The notes beneath the pieces are model-generated. The model searched no databases and had not been told where the DNA came from. It was given only the letters and a program-made list of their open reading frames with translations. From contig NZ_JAUQOP010000004.1 of NCBI RefSeq assembly GCF_030580855.1, forward strand, positions 124,001-188,000: 64,000 nucleotides of DNA, given 5' to 3'. The DNA is from Pseudomonas citrullilanati. Its GTDB lineage: Bacteria > Pseudomonadota > Gammaproteobacteria > Pseudomonadales > Pseudomonadaceae. The translations under genes were made by a program, and so were the position numbers. Within the stretch, counting starts at the first letter, position 1; every line of letters starts with the position of its first letter. Positions 56,169 to 64,000 of the stretch are shown one piece after another.

Positions 56169-57182
56169 CTACGTTGGTGGCAGAAAGAAATCTGGCATGG
56201 CATGAGGCTGCAAGTAGAAGACGTGGGACACCACCTTCTGCCTGAAAGCCTCATCCAGTGCAGCCGAGAAGCTCGCCACATTCGCAGTGACCTGCTCCCT
56301 TCGCAGCAGCCCACGCCAATGCGGCCTGCCATCGTGAGGCGATTCCCAGTTCAGCAGGTAGACCAGGGCTGAGTGCGCGAACTGTATCCCCTCGGTTCCC
56401 GCGACGAAGTGCAGGTGGATATGGGAGTCAGTGTGTTCCTCCTTCTCCTCCAGGTCCCATGCGGTAAACAACGATTGGACTGCACTGCCGAAATCCGTGC
56501 GACGGGCTCCTTCGCGATCAGTGAAGCTCACGTCGTCAATGGTCATTGCCCACTGCTCTGTGTGGCCCTCGCTGGTCTTATCGGAGCCAAGCAGTCTGTC
56601 CTTGCGGAAGCGTAAGTGTATCCCTGCGCCGGCACCGATTTTGTAGGCGACGTCGCCAGCCAAGACACCCAGTAGGTTCTCCCGCATAGCTGTCGCCAGC
56701 GGGATGTTGAAGTTCTTGTTGGCCTTCTTCATGTGCCTTGCCTCGAACAGCATCCAGAGGCTGTGGAATTTCCAAGCCACCAGCAATGGCATGCCCACTA
56801 GATCGGCGTAGTTCTGCAGGCGCCCCATGTACTCGGGCTTGAATGACAATAGCTTGTCCTTCTTTGACTTCACCTCGATTAGTACGGGGGACTTACTGGT
56901 CTGGGTGGAGAACTTCGCCAGAAGGTCAGGCACCTGAAACTCCTGCTTGGAGGCAATGGGCACCTGATGCTGGTCTAGCTTGTGAAGGAGCTGGCACTTC
57001 CCGAGCCAGGCGCACACGACTGAGAATTCGTCCTCAATCGGCAGTCCGATGTCCAGGCGGCGAACTCGCTCGGCCACTGCTGCGGCGTCCGCGTCATATC
57101 CCAGCTCCGCCAGAACATCCTGGATGAGTCTCGGTAGGTCAAGCGGTGCCGCCGTCTCTTTTTTCTTAGTTTCTATGTCCAT
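56169..57182 (-). CDS. Unrecognised protein with PD-(D/E)xK nuclease motifs (defence cassette)
   Basis: ATG 57182 gives 337 residues; GGGAGG lies upstream but only 3 nt away, so the start may be slightly different. An N-terminal helical region with DVLAELGYDADAAAVAERVR precedes a nuclease-like core: QVPDLLAKF (Asp86), VLIEVKSKKD (Glu103, Lys105) and RLQNYADLVG (Gln123), the classic PD-ExK-Q order. The C-terminal ~130 residues are of unknown type. It is the first gene of the minus-strand arm, divergent from the OLD/UvrD pair with 289 bp between, so all four genes likely form one defence unit. Confidence 0.8.
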   Translation of the reverse strand: MDIETKKKETAAPLDLPRLIQDVLAELGYDADAAAVAERVRRLDIGLPIEDEFSVVCAWLGKCQLLHKLDQHQVPIASKQEFQVPDLLAKFSTQTSKSPVLIEVKSKKDKLLSFKPEYMGRLQNYADLVGMPLLVAWKFHSLWMLFEARHMKKANKNFNIPLATAMRENLLGVLAGDVAYKIGAGAGIHLRFRKDRLLGSDKTSEGHTEQWAMTIDDVSFTDREGARRTDFGSAVQSLFTAWDLEEKEEHTDSHIHLHFVAGTEGIQFAHSALVYLLNWESPHDGRPHWRGLLRREQVTANVASFSAALDEAFRQKVVSHVFYLQPHAMPDFFLPPT

Positions 57183-57291
57183 GGACCTCCCATCCCAACG
57201 ACTAAGTCTAGTAAGGATAGCCGTAGCCTTAGCAGACGCGGTAGGCGGACCACCCTCAGGTCGCACCAGATGGCCTGTGTCGAGTCAGGAG

Positions 57292-57305
57292 GCCTTTACA
57301 AAGGC
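57292..57305. promoter_or_regulatory. Palindrome in the divergent promoter region of the defence cassette
   Basis: GCCTTT-AC-AAAGGC is a 12-bp inverted repeat with a 2-bp centre. It lies between the two divergent arms (57183-57471) and could be a shared operator. No regulator gene is seen in the cassette. Confidence 0.45.
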
Positions 57306-57471
57306 GTGGTGCCGACCGGTTCCATCCGCTTCCGGCCAATAGCGGCCCTGGTTGCACGCGCGGTACGCGAACCGACCCGAAGGAGCTCTCAAGTGGCGAT
57401 ACAGTCGAATCGCACCTACCATGAGGCACTAGAATCAGTAGATTGGTTTCCGCTAGACAAGGAGGGTCGAA

Positions 57472-59343
57472 GTGCATCTTGTGCGTGTTCGCGTCCGGAA
57501 CTTCAGAGGCATCGCCTACGGTGAGGTCCATTTCAATGGACACACTGCTTTTATTGGCGACAACAACGCCGGCAAGTCCACATTGCTGGAAGCGGTGGAT
57601 CTGGTACTTGGCCCGGAGCGCCTGAGTCGCCGCCCTGTAATTGATGAGCACGATTTCTATGCAGGTACGTACGTAGATCCGGCCAAGAACGAGGTCGTCC
57701 CGATCCAGATCGAGGTTATTGTCGCTGGACTTTCCGATGAGCAGCTGCGGCATTTCCGCGACCATATCGAGTGGTGGGATTCACAGGCCAAGAGATTGCT
57801 TGTGGGGCCCCCCCCAGAGGGAACAGACGCCCCCCATGTTGGCGCAGCAATACGCGTCTTCTTCAACGGCTGGTATGACGTACAAGAGGACGACTTCGCT
57901 GGGGATACCTTTTACGCCACTCCCGAAATGCCGGATGGCTCCTACCTGCGGTTCTCTGCGCCCGACAAACGAAAGTGCGGTTTTCTTTATCTTCGCACCC
58001 TACGAACCGGCGCCCGCGCACTCAGCCTAGAGCGAGGCTCTTTGTTGGACGTAATCCTTCGGCTGAAGGAGACACGACTGACAATGTGGGAAGACTTGCT
58101 CGACCAACTGAGGGCATTGCCAGTTGGAGAGACCGAGGATATCGGCGAGTTACTTGTCGCAGTCCAGGATGCAGTACGGCACTACGTACCATCCGACTGG
58201 GCAGAGCAACCCCACATGCGGGTTTCGGACCTCACCCGCGACATGCTCCGTCGAACCCTGACTGTATTCATGGGCACTGGAGCGAAAAGGCCGGACGGCT
58301 CCGTCTATTCCGCCCCATATCAGCACCAAGGCACTGGCACGATTAACACGCTGGTATTGGCTCTGTTGTCTATCATCGCCGAACTCAAGCAAAGCGTGAT
58401 CTTCGCAATGGAAGAGCCAGAGATCGCGCTTCCGCCGCACACCCAGAAACGAATTATCAATTCGCTACGCCAGAAATCGGCACAGGCCATCTTCACCTCC
58501 CACTCACCCTACGTGCTGGAGGAGTTCGATCCTGCCCAGGTGGTGGTTCTCAAGCGCACGGCCGGTGTTATGACCGGAGTTCCTGCAACATACCCACCAG
58601 CAGTCAAGCCCAAGGCTTATCGCACAGAGTTTAAAGCTCGGTTCTGCGAAGCTCTACTTGCCCGCTACGTGCTTGTGCTTGAGGGCCGTACAGAGTTCGA
58701 CGCATTGCCTGCCGCCGCCCGCCGGCTCGCCGAGCTGGATCCCACGCGATTCAAATCTCTCGAAAATCTTGGAGTGGCTATCGTCGATGCTCGCGGCGAG
58801 ACCAATGTCGCTCCTCTGGGTGCATTCTTCCGGTCTCTCGGCAAGATCGTATTCGCGGTGTTCGACAAGCAATCACAGGAGGCGCTCGCAACCATCACTG
58901 CCTCGGTCGATCATGCCTATGAGTCCGCGACTAAGGGCTTCGAAAACCTTGTGTTGTATGGCGTGTCTGAGGTCGTACTCCGCAGCTATGCTGCTGTTGT
59001 AGTTGCTGGCGGCGATTGGCCGCAGCATCTCGCGGCATGGACGCCAACGCCCGCAACGCCGCTGGCCGATCTGCAGGCGGCTCTATCGAGCTATTTCAGC
59101 TGGGCCAAGGGTGGTGGCGACGCCGGCGACTTGCTCGCCTCATGCCCAACCGCCAATGACATGCCTGAATACGTGAGAACCACGCTGGCAGCCATCAAGA
59201 ACGTCATTGAGCCACCTCCGCTGCTTCCGCTACCTCCCCAGGTAGCAGGCGTGCCCCCTCTCCCAGAGGCGGCAGCCAAATCGCCGCCATTGGCAGCCGC
59301 CTATGGGAAGTTCCAACCGTCCCCACCCCAGCCTCTGGCATGA
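57472..59343 (+). CDS. OLD-family ATPase/Toprim endonuclease (GajA-like)
   Basis: GTG 57472 with a strong AAGGAGGG site starts a 623-residue protein. The N-terminal ABC-type ATPase has Walker A GDNNAGKST (29-37), a distal MEEPEIALPP Walker B and the TSHSPYVLEEF H-loop. The C-terminal Toprim nuclease has VLVLEGRTEFDALP with the metal-binding Glu and VAIVDARGETN and FAVFDKQ acidic motifs. The tail is Pro-rich. A neighbouring UvrD helicase makes it a class 2 OLD protein, the arrangement of the Gabija antiphage system (GajA plus GajB). GajA senses nucleotide depletion and cuts DNA. Exact Gabija membership is not proven here. Confidence 0.87.
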   Translation: MHLVRVRVRNFRGIAYGEVHFNGHTAFIGDNNAGKSTLLEAVDLVLGPERLSRRPVIDEHDFYAGTYVDPAKNEVVPIQIEVIVAGLSDEQLRHFRDHIEWWDSQAKRLLVGPPPEGTDAPHVGAAIRVFFNGWYDVQEDDFAGDTFYATPEMPDGSYLRFSAPDKRKCGFLYLRTLRTGARALSLERGSLLDVILRLKETRLTMWEDLLDQLRALPVGETEDIGELLVAVQDAVRHYVPSDWAEQPHMRVSDLTRDMLRRTLTVFMGTGAKRPDGSVYSAPYQHQGTGTINTLVLALLSIIAELKQSVIFAMEEPEIALPPHTQKRIINSLRQKSAQAIFTSHSPYVLEEFDPAQVVVLKRTAGVMTGVPATYPPAVKPKAYRTEFKARFCEALLARYVLVLEGRTEFDALPAAARRLAELDPTRFKSLENLGVAIVDARGETNVAPLGAFFRSLGKIVFAVFDKQSQEALATITASVDHAYESATKGFENLVLYGVSEVVLRSYAAVVVAGGDWPQHLAAWTPTPATPLADLQAALSSYFSWAKGGGDAGDLLASCPTANDMPEYVRTTLAAIKNVIEPPPLLPLPPQVAGVPPLPEAAAKSPPLAAAYGKFQPSPPQPLA

Positions 59344-61052
59344 CTGAAGTGTGGAGCGATCAGAAGCGCGACTTTCTGGAGTGCACCAGGCACGCCCTGG
59401 CGCTAGGTGGCCCTGGTGCCGGTAAAACACACGTCGCACTGGTCAAAGCTCGCAATGAGATTCGCTCAGGAGTACTCAAGCCAGGCCAGAAGGTCCTTTT
59501 CTTGAGCTTCGCCAGACCGACCGTAGCGCGCATCATCGAAAAGGCTTCTGAGCTGATTTCTCGCGAGGATCTGAAGCAACTAGAGGTCAGCACGTACCAC
59601 GGTTTCGCATGGAGCATTCTCCGAAGCCATGCCTATCTGTTGAATGGCAGACCGAACCTGCAGCTTCTGCCACCGCCCGAAGCAGCAGCGCATTTGGCAG
59701 ATATCGATAAGGCCCAGCACGAAAATGAGAAGCGACGCCTTTTCGAACAGGAGGGCCGCCTGCATTTCGACTTGTTCGCAAGCTTGGCCAGCGAACTGCT
59801 GAGCCGCAGTGATCGGTTAGGCGCCATCTTCTCCGACACCTATCCCATCATCATCCTCGACGAATTTCAGGACACAAACAGTGATGAATGGGCGCTGATT
59901 CAGCAGCTTGGAAAGCGCAGTCGCCTCATTGCACTGGCCGACCCCGAACAGCGGATCTATGAGTTTCGAGGTGCTGATCCCAGGCGGGTGGGAGAATTTC
60001 TGGAGAACTTCGGCGCCGCCCATTTCGATTTCGCGGGTGAAAATCATCGCAGCAGCGGTACCGATATCACGGCCTATGGGAATGACCTGCTCACTGGCGC
60101 AAACAAGGGCAAGGCCTACCAGCAGGTCAAAATCACGCGTTACGACTTCATGTATGGCAAGAGCCTGCACTTCACCGCCAAGGCTGCAGTGTTCTCGGCG
60201 TTGGATCGCCTCAAAAAAGTACCTGACAAATCGATCGCGATCCTGGTGCCATCCAGGCGGCTGATGCTCGATTTTTCTGACTACCTTTCTTCTGCAGCTG
60301 ATGGTCTGCCAGCGCTACATCACGACGTCGCAATGGATGCTGAACCGCCGGCTCTAGCCGCTGGCGTTATCGCCACGTTACTGGCGGGAGGTACCGCTGG
60401 CGATGTGGCGAGCCGCATGCTCGGCGCACTTCACTCGCACATTCGTGGGCGGCGCGGGGGCAGGCCTACCCCACAGACCGAGCTTGACCTGGCGGATGCT
60501 CTTAGCGGGTTCCTCTCCTCGGGAAAGATCCGCGGCTCCAAGCGCCTGTTGATTGTCAGCGAAGTTCAGCGCATCTCAGAATTGCGGCGGCAACTGCAAT
60601 TAACGGGCGACCCTGCGGAAGACTGGTTATACCTGCGCGGCCTATTGGCATCGTCCACTGCGGAAGCCTTGAAACAAGTAGCAACAGATGCTCGCTACCT
60701 ACGACTGCTGCACCGAGGCTCAGTATTGCGAACCAATTTGGGTGCGTTGTGGCGCGCCCAGGGAGAGTACATGGGGGCTGAAGAGGCAGTCCGAAGTGCC
60801 TTGATGCAGGAGCATTTCGCTGCAGCCCAAAAGGACTGGCGTGGCATCCATCTGATGACGATACATAAATCTAAAGGGAAGGAGTTCGACGAGGTCATCA
60901 TCTACGACGGCCTTTACCAGCGCATTGCCAAAGCCCCGCAGAATCCAAAAATCTGCGCCCAGGATCTTTTAGTACTGCGGGTGGGCGTGACTCGGGCGAT
61001 ACGTCGGACCACTATTGTGACTCCGAAGCGCGATCCATGCCCTTTACTGTGA
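59340..61052 (+). CDS. UvrD/Rep-type superfamily 1 helicase (GajB-like)
   Basis: The ATG overlaps the OLD stop (ATGA at 59340-59343), so the two proteins are co-expressed. The 570-residue helicase has the Q-motif region, Walker A GGPGAGKT (23-30), FLSFARPTVARII (motif Ia), DEFQDTNSDEW (motif II), ALADPEQRIYEFRGAD (motif III), LMTIHKSKGKEFDEVII (motif V) and VLRVGVTRA (motif VI). All helicase motifs are present, so it should be active. In Gabija the partner GajB is such a helicase that binds DNA ends and activates GajA. Confidence 0.9.
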   Translation: MTEVWSDQKRDFLECTRHALALGGPGAGKTHVALVKARNEIRSGVLKPGQKVLFLSFARPTVARIIEKASELISREDLKQLEVSTYHGFAWSILRSHAYLLNGRPNLQLLPPPEAAAHLADIDKAQHENEKRRLFEQEGRLHFDLFASLASELLSRSDRLGAIFSDTYPIIILDEFQDTNSDEWALIQQLGKRSRLIALADPEQRIYEFRGADPRRVGEFLENFGAAHFDFAGENHRSSGTDITAYGNDLLTGANKGKAYQQVKITRYDFMYGKSLHFTAKAAVFSALDRLKKVPDKSIAILVPSRRLMLDFSDYLSSAADGLPALHHDVAMDAEPPALAAGVIATLLAGGTAGDVASRMLGALHSHIRGRRGGRPTPQTELDLADALSGFLSSGKIRGSKRLLIVSEVQRISELRRQLQLTGDPAEDWLYLRGLLASSTAEALKQVATDARYLRLLHRGSVLRTNLGALWRAQGEYMGAEEAVRSALMQEHFAAAQKDWRGIHLMTIHKSKGKEFDEVIIYDGLYQRIAKAPQNPKICAQDLLVLRVGVTRAIRRTTIVTPKRDPCPLL

Positions 61053-61482
61053 ATCAAGATTTCCGCTGCTCACACCTCTCCCTGCTAATCCGGCCGCAGC
61101 TGAGCGGTCGTAGGCGCACCTATCTGAAGAGGTAAAGAGCTCCTCAGTCTCAAAGTTGCTGGCACAGAATGGTTTACGTTAAGTCCGCTTTTGGCCGTTA
61201 GTTGCCTTTCTTGAAAGGCCACTTTGGGTCGTCCTGTGCCGGATATGTCCACGCAGCATGATGGACAAAGCCGATACAAATGAGTGGTCAGTTCGACTGC
61301 AAATGGGTGGCCAATGTCTGTGTAATTACCCGCACTGCCGCTCAACCACAACTGGATAGCCCCCTCGGCTCACTCAAGCCTGCCGTCACCGACTAATATG
61401 AGGAACCTGTCATTCAGGTTTCTCGTATCTAGCCACTGCCGTTTCCAACAACGCTGCTCTGAACTCAAGCCGGAGCAGCTCT
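61053..61482. other. Right junction of the defence cassette, with IS-end-like repeats
   Basis: No gene is seen in this 430-bp stretch. Two similar 14-bp units, CAAATGAGTGGTCA (61277-61290) and CAAATGGGTGGCCA (61300-61313), are spaced 23 bp apart and followed by TGTGTAATTACC. Tandem terminal repeats of this kind occur at the ends of IS21-family elements, so this may be a leftover IS end. Identification is tentative. The rest holds the topB leader. Confidence 0.4.
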
Positions 61483-63453
61483 ATGCGCCTCTTCCTCTGC
61501 GAGAAACCTTCCCAAGGTCGAGACATTGCCAAAGTGCTCGGAGCCACCCGACGTGGTGATGGCTGCCTGATCGGCACCGACTCAACCGTCACTTGGTGCA
61601 TAGGCCACCTGCTGGAGACGGCCCCTCCTGAAGCCTATGGGAAGCAGTTCAAGAGTTGGTCGTTGGATCATCTACCGATCATCCCTACGCACTGGCAGGT
61701 CGAGGCCAAACCCAAAACTGCGGCACAGCTCAAAGTCATCAAGCGCCTGCTCCGTGAGGCTTCCACCGTCGTCATTGCTACCGACGCTGATCGTGAAGGT
61801 GAAATGATTGCCCGCGAGCTGTTGGAGCTTTGCAAGTATCGAGGCCCCGTGCAGCGCCTCTGGTTATCGGCACTCAACGAGACGTCAATTCGCAAAGCAC
61901 TGTCTTCACTGAAGTCAGGTCAAGAGACCTTCTCGCTCTATCAAGCCGCCCTCGCCCGCAGTCGCGCCGACTGGCTGATCGGCATGAACCTCAGTCGTTT
62001 GTTTACCCTTCTTGGTCGGAGGGCGGGCTACGACGGCGTACTGTCGGTTGGACGTGTCCAAACTCCCACCTTGCGCCTGGTGGTTGATCGAGATCGCACA
62101 ATTGCCAGCTTCGTCTCGGTGCCCTATTGGGAGGTGGATGTGCACCTGGCCTCAATGGGCCATCCATTCATTGCGTCGTGGTCACCACCAAGTTCAGAAC
62201 AGGACGAGTCCGGCCGCTGCATTCAGCAGACACTAGCAAGTCAGGCGACCCAAGCGATTTCTAACACTAGGACCGCCACAGTGCGCTCTTTGCAGACTGA
62301 GCATCTCCGTGAAGCCCCGCCCTTGCCCTTCGATTTGAGCACCCTGCAAGAAGTCTGCTCGCGCAAGCTGGGGCTAGGTGTACAGGAAGTCCTGAACATC
62401 GCCCAAGCGCTGTATGAAACGCACAAAGCCACCACCTACCCGCGCAGCGATTGTCGTTATCTGCCGGAAAGTATGTTCGACGAGGCTCCGGCGGTCCTTG
62501 ATGCCCTGCTCAAAACGGATCCCGCATTACGGCCTGCACTCGCAAGCCTCGACCGATCGTTACGCTCACGGGCATGGAACGATGCCAAGGTCACCGCGCA
62601 TCATGGCATCATCCCCACTACTGAGCCGGCGAATCTGGCGCGGATGTCTGAACAAGAGCGCCAAGTCTACGAACAAATTCGTAGTCACTACCTCGCGCAA
62701 TTTCTTCCGCAACATGAGTTTGACCGGACCCAGGTCGAACTGGAGTGTGGCGCAGAGCGATTGACCGCTGTAGGTAAACAGATCCTGGTCCAAGGCTGGA
62801 AAGGCTTGCTCCACGATACATCTGAGGAGGATGAGTCCAGTCGAAAAGCCCAAGTCTTACCCGTCTTGCAACAGGGCACACAGTGCACAGTAAACAATGT
62901 CGAACTAAAGTCGATGCACACCAGCGCGCCCAAGCCGCTCACCGAGGGCGATCTGATCAAGGCGATGAAAAACGTAGCCAAGCTGGTCAACGACCCACGC
63001 CTGAAACAAAAACTCCGGGACACCACAGGTATCGGTACCGAAGCCACTCGAGCCGGCATCATCAAGGGATTGATTGATCGGGGTTATTTGCAAAAGAAGA
63101 AACGCGCTTTAGTGGCCTCCGCAGCGGCTCATACCCTGATCGAAGCGGTACCCGCAGCAGTTACGGATCCAGGTATGACGGCGATCTGGGAGCAGGCGCT
63201 AGACGAAATCGAAGCAGGACGTCTAACCCTTGATGCATTCGTCGCCAAGCAGGCGAACTGGGTCACGCAATTGGTCGAACACTGCGCAGAGCTCACCTTG
63301 GCGTTACCGGTCGAAAAAAGCGGCCTAGCCTGCCCCATTTGCAACGCATCAATGCGCAGACGCACGGGAAAATCAGGGCCGTACTGGTCCTGCTCCCACT
63401 ACCCGGACTGCAAGGGCACCATCCCAATCAGAAAAGATACGCGACGCCCATGA
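61483..63453 (+). CDS. topB: DNA topoisomerase III (ICE type)
   Basis: This 656-residue type IA topoisomerase starts at ATG 61483 (MRLFLCEKPSQGRDIAKVLG) with GGAG upstream. The Toprim domain shows the Glu in CEKPSQ and the DADREGE motif VIATDADREGEMIA. The active-site region is TTYPRSDCRYLP with the catalytic Tyr. A C-terminal zinc-binding module has CPICNASM and WSCSHYPDC. It is a conserved backbone gene of PFGI-1 class ICEs and usually follows ssb directly, which places the 6.5-kb cassette between them as an insertion. Confidence 0.95.
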   Translation: MRLFLCEKPSQGRDIAKVLGATRRGDGCLIGTDSTVTWCIGHLLETAPPEAYGKQFKSWSLDHLPIIPTHWQVEAKPKTAAQLKVIKRLLREASTVVIATDADREGEMIARELLELCKYRGPVQRLWLSALNETSIRKALSSLKSGQETFSLYQAALARSRADWLIGMNLSRLFTLLGRRAGYDGVLSVGRVQTPTLRLVVDRDRTIASFVSVPYWEVDVHLASMGHPFIASWSPPSSEQDESGRCIQQTLASQATQAISNTRTATVRSLQTEHLREAPPLPFDLSTLQEVCSRKLGLGVQEVLNIAQALYETHKATTYPRSDCRYLPESMFDEAPAVLDALLKTDPALRPALASLDRSLRSRAWNDAKVTAHHGIIPTTEPANLARMSEQERQVYEQIRSHYLAQFLPQHEFDRTQVELECGAERLTAVGKQILVQGWKGLLHDTSEEDESSRKAQVLPVLQQGTQCTVNNVELKSMHTSAPKPLTEGDLIKAMKNVAKLVNDPRLKQKLRDTTGIGTEATRAGIIKGLIDRGYLQKKKRALVASAAAHTLIEAVPAAVTDPGMTAIWEQALDEIEAGRLTLDAFVAKQANWVTQLVEHCAELTLALPVEKSGLACPICNASMRRRTGKSGPYWSCSHYPDCKGTIPIRKDTRRP

Positions 63454-63474
63454 CGCATCAATGGAATGTACCGA

Positions 63475-63732
63475 TCAGTGTGTCATTAACGGAGACTGAT
63501 CCCTCTCCAGGTCAATTAGCGGTTGTCCGATTTCACGGGCCAAGGCGATGCCCGTCGAAATCCATATCTGTCCCAATTCATTGAACGCTTTCAGGTGTGC
63601 AGGATCTTCGTTGAGCCAATGGACAAGACTGTCCAAGTGTTCGGGGTTATCAGGACAATCATGGATCTTGATGAACAACTCCAGTGTTCGATCCCAAATC
63701 AAATCCGTGACGTCCTTGCTCGACTCTTCCAT
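63475..63732 (-). CDS. Small protein resembling the FecR N-terminal domain (DUF4880)
   Basis: ATG 63732 gives 85 residues; a TTG two codons earlier is an alternative. The pattern WDRTLELFIKIHDCPDNPEHLDSLVHWLNEDPAHLKAFNELGQIW matches the N-terminal helical domain of FecR-type anti-sigma factors (AAxWxxRL...FxxWLxxDPxHxxAFxxLxxLW), which contacts ECF sigma factors. The periplasmic and membrane parts are absent, so it is a stand-alone module. It converges with topB. It may modulate a sigma factor of the ICE or host. Confidence 0.7.
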   Translation of the reverse strand: MEESSKDVTDLIWDRTLELFIKIHDCPDNPEHLDSLVHWLNEDPAHLKAFNELGQIWISTGIALAREIGQPLIDLERDQSPLMTH

Positions 63733-64000
63733 GCTCAACCATCCCTCAATGCGGCCCTGTTAGACCAATCATCTCTCACTGACCACCCTGGGCTCTGATG
63801 CCGAGGAATAGAAACCACATCGCGATGCAATGCAATTTCAGTCATCATTACAACCTAACAAGTCGATACTCAACCTTTAAGGATGTTCATGTCAACGGGT
63901 CTTTGCTCAACCATTCGGGTTGAACCGGAGAACTCATCACTTGGCACATAAACATCCAACCCAAGCCCAAATCGGGCGCATGATCGCGAAGCACCGCACC
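63733..64000. other. End of window, no complete gene
   Basis: No complete gene can be supported. A plus-strand frame near the edge contains an ATG at about 63980 (MIAKHRT) and may be the start of the next ICE gene, but too little is visible. Confidence 0.3.

Overview
The window reads as Pseudomonas DNA. The benzoate, catechol and amine genes, the BenR regulator and the cytochrome maturation genes all have the sequence style of P. putida/P. fluorescens relatives. From about 47.5 kb to the right edge the sequence is the conserved start of an integrative and conjugative element (ICE) of the PFGI-1/ICEclc class. No tRNA, rRNA, integrase, complete insertion sequence or CRISPR array is visible, so the left 47 kb could be ICE cargo or neighbouring chromosome.

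Left part, 1-29 kb, almost all on the minus strand. A partial TetR regulator and a broken inositol-monophosphatase gene are followed by an orphan ccmC-ccmD-ccmE trio, without ccmAB or ccmFGH. Next comes one long aromatic operon in transcription order benA-benB-benC-benD-benK-catB-catC-catA-benE, with benR just upstream and two textbook BenR/XylS direct repeats in front of benA. A dCache-type chemoreceptor separates this from a full quinohemoprotein amine dehydrogenase (QHNDH) locus: qhpA (diheme alpha subunit), qhpD (radical SAM), qhpC (CTQ-bearing gamma subunit), qhpB (beta), qhpE (leader protease), a sigma54 activator, an aldehyde dehydrogenase, qhpG (flavin monooxygenase) and qhpF (exporter). 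Three promoters here carry sigma54-like -24/-12 elements and a shared upstream inverted repeat, GTGTTC-N7-GAACAC. Together the genes can plausibly take benzylamine to benzaldehyde, benzoate, catechol, muconate and muconolactone; the last lactone-opening steps are not in the window.

Middle part, 28-47 kb. After a scar containing a 5'-truncated AraC gene and a chemoreceptor tail fragment, there are an APC-family permease, a second benzaldehyde-dehydrogenase-like gene, a LysR regulator and an aminotransferase of the glutamate-1-semialdehyde mutase fold. These are followed by an intact phosphatase (paralogue of the broken copy at the left edge), an unusual tandem-IclR regulator, and a divergent cluster of MHS transporter, D-2-hydroxyacid dehydrogenase, RraA-type aldolase, a decayed amidohydrolase, a YdiJ-like flavin/Fe-S dehydrogenase and an AraC/GATase regulator. 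An AT-rich, poorly coding stretch of about 1.3 kb follows.

Right part, 47.5-64 kb. ICE maintenance and replication genes run on the plus strand: alpA, parA, a small Shi-like gene, parB, DUF2857, STY4528-type replication protein, the TIGR03761 family protein, DUF3158, ssb and topB. Between ssb and topB sits an inserted, two-way defence-type cassette: an OLD-family ATPase/Toprim nuclease plus UvrD helicase (Gabija-like) diverging from two unrecognised proteins that both carry PD-(D/E)xK nuclease signatures. This cassette is the best candidate for a little-described system.
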